From Bacteroidales bacterium (GTDB lineage: Bacteria > Bacteroidota > Bacteroidia > Bacteroidales > UBA3824), in NCBI GenBank assembly GCA_017417315.1, contig JAFPZK010000046.1, positions 124,001 to 188,000 on the forward strand: a DNA stretch of 64,000 nt, in the 5' to 3' direction. Shown one piece after another: positions 34,521 through 42,951 of the stretch. The notes beneath the pieces were generated by a model, which had not been told where the DNA came from, made no database searches, and saw nothing but the letters and a program-made list of their open reading frames with translations. Within the stretch, counting starts at the first letter, position 1. Each line of letters begins with the position of its first letter. Position numbers and translations under genes: made by a program.

Positions 34521-35107
34521 AGTACAAACGAAATACCTATTTGGAAAAATGAGAAATTAGTGGTTTGCAATTCGCTGTAAAATGCAAAATTACCCATAAT
34601 GTAGCGTACTCCGGCAAAACCGTAGCAGTCAAATTCGGGATAACTGCCCCAATCGTGAGAATCTCCGTTTGAGTATTTGGTTTTGTATCTGTCTTGACGG
34701 AAACCGAGACCTACGCCTGCGTATGTGTCAAGATTGCTGACCCAAGTGTAATGCAATGCGCCGCGTGTGCCTATTCTGAAACGGTTGTCGCGATTTTTGT
34801 GTCCGTCCCATTTTTCGCTGCCGCTGCCGATACCGAAATATCCGCCGCCGCTGATTGAGCCGTGGCTGTTGATGATGTTTCCTAAAAATGCGTAGTCAAC
34901 AGCCGCATTAAATGTCGGAACTAAAAAATGTCCGTCGTGGTAGTGTCCGTTGTAATGGTATCCGCCGTAATCAGAGGTTCCTAATCCCAAACCGAGATTA
35001 ATTCCTAACGAGCCGGTCGGAAATGCGCAGCCTTGCGCCGAAACGGTTTTCGCTCCGAAACCGCAGAGGGCGATAAAAACCGTTAAAAGTAAAAAAAATC
35101 TTTTCAT
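34517..35107 (-). CDS. Small outer-membrane or secreted beta-barrel-like protein
   Basis: 196 residues from the ATG at 35107, chosen because it opens a signal peptide (MKRFFLLLTVFIALCGFGAK, cleaved near VSAQ). The body is Gly/Tyr/His-rich (TSDYGGYHYNGHYHDGHF) with alternating strands and a terminal barrel-like strand ending SFVL. It resembles small outer-membrane barrels of Bacteroidota, but no specific family is recognised. Its stop overlaps that of the MBOAT gene. Confidence 0.7.
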   Translation of the reverse strand: MKRFFLLLTVFIALCGFGAKTVSAQGCAFPTGSLGINLGLGLGTSDYGGYHYNGHYHDGHFLVPTFNAAVDYAFLGNIINSHGSISGGGYFGIGSGSEKWDGHKNRDNRFRIGTRGALHYTWVSNLDTYAGVGLGFRQDRYKTKYSNGDSHDWGSYPEFDCYGFAGVRYIMGNFAFYSELQTTNFSFFQIGISFVL

Positions 35108-35142
35108 ATTTTTATTTTTTATGTGATTAAAAAAAATTTGCC

Positions 35143-35151
35143 GCAAAGTTA
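35143..35151 (-). promoter_or_regulatory. Promoter -7 element, minus strand
   Basis: TAACTTTGC on the minus strand, 35 bases before the barrel-like gene at 35107. Confidence 0.55.
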
Positions 35152-35182
35152 AATAAAATCTTAAAAACTTTGAAAAAAATTG

Positions 35183-35191
35183 TAACTTTGC
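35183..35191 (+). promoter_or_regulatory. Promoter -7 element for the channel gene
   Basis: TAACTTTGC, 25 bases before the ATG at 35217. Divergent to the minus-strand element 31 bases away. Confidence 0.55.
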
Positions 35192-35216
35192 ATTTTAAGA
35201 AAAAAGAACCAAAAAA

Positions 35217-36350
35217 ATGAAAATATCATATATAGACACCGCTGAAAACGGTAAAATCAAGATTTATGACCAAAACGGAAAAATAAAAAATGTTTTGGAC
35301 AACCCTTATAACGGAGTATTGAAGGGTTTCGGCAACGATTTTTTCGTTATGGAAACCCAAGAAAATTATCTGAGCATAGGAGTTGACGGCAAAATAAAAG
35401 GTCGTTATTTCAAAGAACTCGGCACTATGGTCAGCATAAAAAACGGTGAAATTATTTTTTCGGAACACGGACATGCTGCGTTTTATGATTCCCGTATGCA
35501 GAAACTCTCTTGCGTAAAACTTTCAGACGAGTTGCCTCAAAAAGAAACCTTAAAAGATAAACTTATAAAACACGGCGATAATTTTATCACGGTCTTGATT
35601 GTGCTTAACGCAATAGCCGCCGGTGCAATGACTTATCTTGACAATAGTTCGCTGTTAGAATATTATTTGAGTGTTTTTTGTGATGTCAGCATAATTATTT
35701 TTATCATTGAAATTTTGATAAGATTGTTTTGCCGAAATAAGATTTCAACTTTTTTTACTGACGAAGACAGAGGCTGGAATATTTTTGATTTGATTGTTAC
35801 GGTGATTTCTTTGCTGAGTTTTTTCTCCGGCTTAGAGTCTTTTATCGGCGCACGGGCGATAAGAATTTTGAGAGAATTAAGGCTTTTGAGGGTTGTTTCG
35901 GGCGTTGACAATATGAAACGATTGTTTCATGCTTTGGTAAATGCCATGCCGCAAATCACTTGGACGGCGTTGTTTTTTGTTTTGCTTTGTTACATTTACG
36001 GAATTATCGGTGTTGAAATGTTCGGCAGTATAAGCGAAAAGTTTTCGAGCCTTCACGTAACTTTCTTAACTCTCGTTCAAATAATGACTCTTGACGATTG
36101 GTCGGCAATGAACGAGGAGATTATGGCGGTTTATCCGTATGCGTGGATATATTTCGTAAGTTTCGTTCTTGTAGCGGCTTACATTCTCGTCAATTTAGTT
36201 GTCGGTATCGTTGTTGACAGCCTTAACGAAGTCCGCACACAAGAAGAACTCGACAAAAGCGACGAACTTTCACGCGAAATTACCAAACTCGAAAAACAAT
36301 TCGATTTGGTAAAAAAACTGTTGAAAGACAATCAGAATCAGCCCGTGTAA
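35217..36350 (+). CDS. Voltage-gated cation channel (BacNav/Cav-type) with TLDDWS filter and extra N-terminal domain
   Basis: 377 residues. Residues 1-115 form a soluble beta-rich segment of short strand-turn units (IKIYDQNGKIKNV, YLSIGVDGKIKGR) not usual in bacterial sodium channels. A single six-TM unit follows. S4 has five arginines spaced every third residue (R213, R216, R219, R222, R225). The pore loop between S5 and S6 has TLDDWS at residues 291-296, where sodium channels such as NavAb have TLESWS. Asp-rich filters of this type were used to make NavAb calcium-selective (CavAb, TLDDWSD), so Ca2+ preference is predicted. The last 40 residues form a C-terminal coiled coil, as expected for a tetramer. 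Confidence 0.88.
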   Translation: MKISYIDTAENGKIKIYDQNGKIKNVLDNPYNGVLKGFGNDFFVMETQENYLSIGVDGKIKGRYFKELGTMVSIKNGEIIFSEHGHAAFYDSRMQKLSCVKLSDELPQKETLKDKLIKHGDNFITVLIVLNAIAAGAMTYLDNSSLLEYYLSVFCDVSIIIFIIEILIRLFCRNKISTFFTDEDRGWNIFDLIVTVISLLSFFSGLESFIGARAIRILRELRLLRVVSGVDNMKRLFHALVNAMPQITWTALFFVLLCYIYGIIGVEMFGSISEKFSSLHVTFLTLVQIMTLDDWSAMNEEIMAVYPYAWIYFVSFVLVAAYILVNLVVGIVVDSLNEVRTQEELDKSDELSREITKLEKQFDLVKKLLKDNQNQPV

Positions 36351-37855
36351 ACCTCGTCCTGAGTTATTGAAAACAAAATCCAAGAGAAATTTCCGTCGGA
36401 AATTTTGCTGTTGCAATATTCGCAAATGCCTGACTCTCCGATTTTTTCAACGGGTGCGCCGCAATTAGGACATTTATGAAGGTCGGTGTTTTTGAATACT
36501 GCGTTTTTGTTTGCCACAAAAGTCCAGTATTCAGAAAATTTTCTCGGCTTTTTGTTATTGCCGGCAACTTTATTCCCTTGTGAATCAACGATATAGTCAA
36601 GACATTGCGCAAAAATTCTTACTGTTATGCTCTCGTAATTGAAGTCGATATCGTATTTTGCGGTTTCGATTTTCGTGATTTGTATGTCAGCAAGTTTGTT
36701 AGCGTATCCTAACTTTTGCAATTGTTGTAAATACGCATTAAAATTTTGCCATTGTCTTTCGCTGATAAGATGACGGGTTTTGTCCCAAGTACCCTCAGAC
36801 CAGTTTTTATAAATTTCATAAAAATACGGTCTTACGATTTTAGTACAAAAATCCACCGTACTTACAAATTCCTCATGATTGGACTTAAAAGTTTGTATAT
36901 CCTTAGCCACAGTCGGTGAATAAACGGTCGGATTATTTGTTCCCTCTTCTCTTGCGTATGAGAGCATATCTTTGGTTTCGCTTTTATTCATTTGCTTGCG
37001 GGAGATAACGTTGACAACCCAGCCGCCGGACTGAAAATTAAATTCCGTTCCGCAGTTTTTGCAAACGCCGTAATCCTTAAAATCCAATGTTCCGCCGCAG
37101 TTAGGACACCGTAAAACACCGAATCCCTCAGGCTTCGGCGAAAGAACATTTTCTTGTTTAGAAAACAACCATTCTTCTTCAATTTCATACCTGATAGAAT
37201 TACCGGTTTTAATATTTGTTGCCGTGTAATTGGACTGAAAAGCCACCGTTATGAACACAGTCCCGCTATCAAAGGCAATATTTGAAATTTCAACCGAACC
37301 AATCGCGATTTCAGAAAATGTGTTAGGACCGAAATCAGGCACTTTACACTTCAAAAACGGTTTCACCTCGTCAATTTCTTTTTTGTTGTACGTTAAATAC
37401 AACTTGTTATAAAGCATGGTAACGTAATCCAAGAATACCGGTTTTGAAAAGTTTGTGTCTTTGTTTATCAATTCCGACAAATTAGCGTTGATTTTTTTTG
37501 TTCTGTCTGCAAAATTTTGCGGCGTGGCTGACGAAACGACAGCCGAATCGTCATCGTCAGAACCGAAAAGCATATTTTTTATAGTCATTATTGCAACCCA
37601 AATCGCGATGTTAATCAACAAGTCGACAATAAAATTACCGGTAAAATTGATAAAAAGACCGCCGCCTCCGCCGCTTCCGCCGCTATAATGACTTCCGCCG
37701 CTGTAATGACCTCCGCCGCTGTAATGACCTCCGCCGTGAAAACCGTGTCCGCCGCCCGGACGCGCAAAACTTTCATCACAAAACAACATCAAAGCCGCAA
37801 TCACCAGCCCTGAAATAACTGAAACAGTGAGTATATTTTTTCGGTTTAAATTCAT
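36338..37855 (-). CDS. Membrane-anchored protein with two Tim44-like modules and two zinc ribbons
   Basis: 505 residues from the ATG at 37855 (signal or anchor MNLNRKNILTVSVISGLVIA). A Gly/His-rich repeat segment (about 33-66, HYSGGG units) precedes a TM helix (about 74-96). Then come two copies of one plan: a Tim44-like alpha/beta domain (about 115-235 and 315-455) followed by a Cys4 zinc ribbon (CPNCGG...CKNCG near 250-270; CPNCG...CEYCN near 470-490). The layout is like TIM44-domain membrane proteins of unknown role in many bacteria, but duplicated with the ribbons. It overlaps the channel gene by 13 bases tail to tail. Confidence 0.7.
   Translation of the reverse strand: MNLNRKNILTVSVISGLVIAALMLFCDESFARPGGGHGFHGGGHYSGGGHYSGGSHYSGGSGGGGGLFINFTGNFIVDLLINIAIWVAIMTIKNMLFGSDDDDSAVVSSATPQNFADRTKKINANLSELINKDTNFSKPVFLDYVTMLYNKLYLTYNKKEIDEVKPFLKCKVPDFGPNTFSEIAIGSVEISNIAFDSGTVFITVAFQSNYTATNIKTGNSIRYEIEEEWLFSKQENVLSPKPEGFGVLRCPNCGGTLDFKDYGVCKNCGTEFNFQSGGWVVNVISRKQMNKSETKDMLSYAREEGTNNPTVYSPTVAKDIQTFKSNHEEFVSTVDFCTKIVRPYFYEIYKNWSEGTWDKTRHLISERQWQNFNAYLQQLQKLGYANKLADIQITKIETAKYDIDFNYESITVRIFAQCLDYIVDSQGNKVAGNNKKPRKFSEYWTFVANKNAVFKNTDLHKCPNCGAPVEKIGESGICEYCNSKISDGNFSWILFSITQDEVYTG
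37672..37750 (-). repeat. Tandem 18-base repeats coding for HYSGGG units
   Basis: About three to four near-copies of a unit reading CCGCTGTAATGACCTCCG on the + strand, within the Gly/His-rich part of the minus-strand gene. Confidence 0.75.
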
Positions 37856-37964
37856 AATCGGGATTTTTTTCGTCGCGGCTAAGATATGTAATTTTTTTTT
37901 TATTAACAAAAATTTTCAGGCATAAAATTTGGTGTTAAAAAAACTAAAACTAATTCTTTCTATT

Positions 37965-38555
37965 ATGAAATATTTGAGTTTATTATTTTTAGCGGCGTTA
38001 TTTTTCGCTTTCGGCTGCGGCAATTCGTTAAAGACCGGTTATCAAAAGGTTCAGTCTTCGGACGGCGGATATAGTGTTGTTTTGCCTGCCGAAATGAGAG
38101 AAATGAAAGGTTTAAATGCTTCTGCGTCAATGCAATACGGAAATTTTGACAGCGGTATTTCGTTTATGGTGATTGTTGACGACTTTTTGGAATACAAAAA
38201 AATCGTTGACGCTAACATCGGAAATTTTCAGATGATGGAATGTTTTGACACCACCCGCGCTGCCGATATTTACGGTCTTAAAGGCTATGAATTTTTGATA
38301 ATGCAACTTTCAAAAGCCGAGACGGAGGATTTTCGTCTTGACAATTCTATGGACGACGATACGGTTATCAACGGTCTTAAAGCAAGAGTTTCAGAGTATC
38401 GGGAAAAAATCAAAGGCGACAATTCGGCGGTGATACTTTGTTTGTATAAGGGTAAAAACAAATTGTATCAGGTTTATGCGATGTCAAGTCAGAAAAAACT
38501 TGCCGAAAATAAGCAAATAATGCTTGATATGGTAAAATCGTTAGAAGAAAATTAA
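37965..38555 (+). CDS. Lipoprotein of unknown function
   Basis: 196 residues from the ATG at 37965, which starts a lipoprotein signal MKYLSLLFLAALFFAFGCGN (lipobox FAFGC). The mature part is a compact alpha/beta domain with GYQKVQSSDGGYSVVLPAEM and a C-terminal helix, like small PsbP/DUF-type stress lipoproteins, but I cannot assign a family. A bidirectional terminator follows. Confidence 0.7.
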   Translation: MKYLSLLFLAALFFAFGCGNSLKTGYQKVQSSDGGYSVVLPAEMREMKGLNASASMQYGNFDSGISFMVIVDDFLEYKKIVDANIGNFQMMECFDTTRAADIYGLKGYEFLIMQLSKAETEDFRLDNSMDDDTVINGLKARVSEYREKIKGDNSAVILCLYKGKNKLYQVYAMSSQKKLAENKQIMLDMVKSLEEN

Positions 38556-38559
38556 AAAA

Positions 38560-38660
38560 AATAAAAAAATGCCGGTTCAGAAGGGGATTCTGCCGGCATT
38601 TTTGGCGTTAAAAAAAATCAAACAAACAATCAAATCATTTAAAAATATATTTCTTACTTT
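38560..38660 (-). ncRNA. Candidate small RNA of about 100 nt
   Basis: A good minus-strand promoter (TTG at 38697-38699, 20 bases, TACCTTTGC at 38668-38676) points into a region without an ORF. About 60 bases on, a perfect hairpin (AAATGCCGG / CCGGCATTT with an inner CAGAA/TTCTG stem) ends in T-runs in this direction. No start codon with a useful frame lies between them. Promoter and terminator are seen; transcription is inferred. Confidence 0.4.
38567..38604. terminator. Bidirectional terminator after the lipoprotein gene
   Basis: Nine-base arms AAATGCCGG and CCGGCATTT with an inner five-base stem; T-runs on the + side and A-runs that become U-runs on the - side. Confidence 0.8.
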
Positions 38661-38667
38661 TTCCACT

Positions 38668-38699
38668 GCAAAGGTACGGCGGATTTTTTCTTTTCACAA
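38668..38699 (-). promoter_or_regulatory. Orphan minus-strand promoter
   Basis: TTG and TACCTTTGC, 20 bases apart, on the minus strand. No gene follows; it would drive the candidate small RNA. A seven-base inverted repeat (ATACCTA/TAGGTAT, 38699-38716) abuts the TTG. Confidence 0.6.
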
Positions 38700-38818
38700 T
38701 ACCTAAAAATAGGTATTTTTTTCTCTCAAACTAATTGATTTAAGGTATTCGCAACCGTTTGCGGATTTTTTATACGTTTTTTGAAAAGAAATAGTGCTGA
38801 AAAACAATGTTTTGTTTT

Positions 38819-38827
38819 TACATTTGC
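38819..38827 (+). promoter_or_regulatory. Promoter -7 element for the GH97 gene
   Basis: TACATTTGC, 28 bases before the ATG. The 38605-38855 stretch holds only this, the orphan promoter and a short inverted repeat. Confidence 0.55.
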
Positions 38828-38852
38828 CGTATTAAAAATCTAATATTGTTAA

Positions 38853-41042
<2,190 letters not shown>

Positions 41043-41051
41043 AAAAAGAAG

Positions 41052-41078
41052 CGGGGCTAAAAAAAGCCCCGTTTTTTT
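41052..41078 (+). terminator. Terminator after the GH97 gene
   Basis: CGGGGCT / AGCCCCG with an A-rich loop and seven T. The same core hairpin recurs at 42928. Confidence 0.85.
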
Positions 41079-41166
41079 ATAAATTTTGGGAATCAATTCC
41101 CCAAATTCTATATAAATTTGGGGAATTGATTCACTAAATTCAATATAAATTTGGGGAATTGAAGAA
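41078..41166. repeat. Three degenerate 33-base tandem repeats
   Basis: Copies of a TATAAATTTGGGGAATTGA-like unit start near 41078, 41111 and 41144, 33 bases apart. The first is the least conserved. Inverted AATTCCCCAAATT lies between units. The last unit supplies the TTTG -33 box of the next gene. Confidence 0.75.
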
Positions 41167-41182
41167 AAAACTATATCTTTGC
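41151..41182 (+). promoter_or_regulatory. Promoter of the AAA ATPase gene
   Basis: TTTG at 41151-41154 and TATCTTTGC at 41174-41182, 19 bases apart. The TTTG is part of the tandem repeat, so a repeat-binding protein would cover the promoter. Confidence 0.65.
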
Positions 41183-41202
41183 AGCAATAAAAATTGATTG
41201 CT

Positions 41203-42327
41203 ATGATAGAAAGATTCATTCAAAAAAAGATAGCCGGTGATTTTGAACACGGCAAAGTCATTGTTGTGATGGGTGCACGTCAGGTCGGTAAAACCACGAT
41301 GATTCAGCAATTACCTTCTTCCGGCAAAAAATTATTACTAAACTGCGATGACACAGAAGATAGGGCTGTTATTGAGGACAAATCGTCAGCAGTCTTGAAA
41401 AGTTTACTTGCTAACTACGATTTTGTCTTTATTGATGAGGCTCAGAGAGTTCAGGAAATAGGTCTTATATTAAAAAAAATCGGGGATTTGAAACTACAAA
41501 CGCACGTTATAGTCTCCGGCTCGTCATCGTTTGAATTATCCGGCGACATAAACGAACCCGCTACGGGCAGACTTATAGAGCATCAGTTGTTTCCGTTTTC
41601 GTTAGGAGAACTTGCCAAACATACTTCTGAATTTCAGGAAAGTAAAATGATTGAAACCAGAATGATTTACGGCACTTATCCCGATGTCGTGAATTTCCCT
41701 GGCGAAGCCCGCAGAACTCTTGCCGGACTTACAAACAATTATCTTTATAAGGACATTTTGAGTTATAAAGGAATCAAAAAACCGGAAATTTTGCAGAAAC
41801 TTGTTAAAGCCCTTGCTTTGCAGGTTGGCAGCGAAGTTTCATATAACGAACTCAGCAATCTTATCGGAATAGACAAGGCAACCGTGGAAACTTATATTGG
41901 TTTGTTATGTAAGTGTTTTATTGTTTTCAAACTTGATTCTTTTTCGCGTAACAGCCGTAATGAAATCAAGAAAGGCAAGAAAGTTTATTTTTGGGACAAT
42001 GGTGTACGTAATGCTGTGATTTCAAACTTTGCGCCTCTTGACAGCCGCAACGATAAAGGTGCGCTTTGGGAAAATCTTATGATTTCAGAACGTATGAAAC
42101 GTAATTTTTATCTCGGAAATTATGCCCAACTATATTTTTGGCGAACGACACAGATGAAAGAAATTGACCTTGTGGAAGAACTTGACGGACGTATTTCTAC
42201 TTTTGAGTTCAAAGAGAACCCGGGTAAAGTGGCAAAAATACCGACAGATTTTTCTCAAAACTATCCGGAGGCAACGTTTGAAACTATTACGCCGGATAAT
42301 TATTGGAATTTTTTGAGATTGGAATAA
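41203..42327 (+). CDS. AAA+ ATPase with DUF4143 C-terminus
   Basis: 374 residues from the ATG at 41203. Walker A GARQVGKTT (about 24-32), Walker B region FVFIDEAQ, sensor-type SGSSSFEL, and a DUF4143-type C-terminal half with a PD-(D/E)xK-like end (EIDLVEELDGRISTFEFKEN). Such ATPases are numerous and variable between Bacteroidota strains; their biological role is not established. The promoter is embedded in tandem repeats. The next gene has an identical 19-base promoter segment. Confidence 0.9.
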   Translation: MIERFIQKKIAGDFEHGKVIVVMGARQVGKTTMIQQLPSSGKKLLLNCDDTEDRAVIEDKSSAVLKSLLANYDFVFIDEAQRVQEIGLILKKIGDLKLQTHVIVSGSSSFELSGDINEPATGRLIEHQLFPFSLGELAKHTSEFQESKMIETRMIYGTYPDVVNFPGEARRTLAGLTNNYLYKDILSYKGIKKPEILQKLVKALALQVGSEVSYNELSNLIGIDKATVETYIGLLCKCFIVFKLDSFSRNSRNEIKKGKKVYFWDNGVRNAVISNFAPLDSRNDKGALWENLMISERMKRNFYLGNYAQLYFWRTTQMKEIDLVEELDGRISTFEFKENPGKVAKIPTDFSQNYPEATFETITPDNYWNFLRLE

Positions 42328-42334
42328 AAAACTA

Positions 42335-42343
42335 TATCTTTGC
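42335..42343 (+). promoter_or_regulatory. Promoter of the DfsB-like gene
   Basis: TATCTTTGC preceded by a TTG (42313-42315) 19 bases upstream. Bases 42326-42344 are identical to 41165-41183. Confidence 0.6.
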
Positions 42344-42372
42344 ATTATTAACCATAAAAAATCTTAATTATT

Positions 42373-42921
42373 ATGCCAAGAGCGAGAAACAAAGAGGATT
42401 TGCAGAAATCCGCTGCTGAAAATTATTCCAAAATGTTGGAATTGATTTCAAAAATGACTGAAAACCAAATGAATACGCCGTTTGATTTTTCTTCTGACCC
42501 GAGCAAAAAAGAGGCGCATTGGAACAGGGACAAAAATGTCCGCGACATTCTTGTTCACCTTTATGAGTGGCATCAGTTGTTGATTAAATTTGTTGAAAAC
42601 AATACGGGGAAAAATTCCGCGCCGGTAATTTCGTTTTTGCCGCCCGACTATTCATGGAAAACTTACGGCGCAATGAACATCGAAATTTGGAAACGTCATC
42701 AAAATACAAGTCTTGACACCGCCCGTCAACTTTTGGACGAAAGCCACAAAAAAGTTTTAGCCCTTGCCGAAGGTTTCACTAACGAGGAACTTTTCACGAA
42801 AAAATATTTTCCGTGGACGGGGACGACGGATTTAGGTTCGTATTTTGTCAGCACAACCGCCAGCCATTACGATTGGGCAATAAAGAAGATAAAGGCGCAT
42901 TGCAAAAAAGTGGGCGAATAA
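42373..42921 (+). CDS. ClbS/DfsB-family four-helix-bundle protein
   Basis: 182 residues. MPRARNKEDLQKSAAENYSK, the central VRDILVHLYEWHQLL and the C-terminal GTTDLGSYFVSTTASHYDWA match the ClbS/DfsB (DinB-like) family. ClbS protects cells from colibactin by hydrolysing its cyclopropane warhead, but most family members are of unknown function, so no resistance is claimed. A terminator nearly identical to the one at 41052 follows. Confidence 0.88.
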   Translation: MPRARNKEDLQKSAAENYSKMLELISKMTENQMNTPFDFSSDPSKKEAHWNRDKNVRDILVHLYEWHQLLIKFVENNTGKNSAPVISFLPPDYSWKTYGAMNIEIWKRHQNTSLDTARQLLDESHKKVLALAEGFTNEELFTKKYFPWTGTTDLGSYFVSTTASHYDWAIKKIKAHCKKVGE

Positions 42922-42927
42922 AAAAAT

Positions 42928-42951
42928 GGGGCTAAAAAAGCCCCGTTTTTT
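42928..42951. terminator. Terminator shared by the DfsB-like and GH43 genes
   Basis: GGGGCT / AGCCCC with an A-rich loop, T-run on the + side and A-run on the - side; the two genes converge on it. Confidence 0.85.

Noticed and set aside
41078..41166. CRISPR-like array
   Set aside because: The 33-base units are contiguous with no unique spacers and no cas genes are near.
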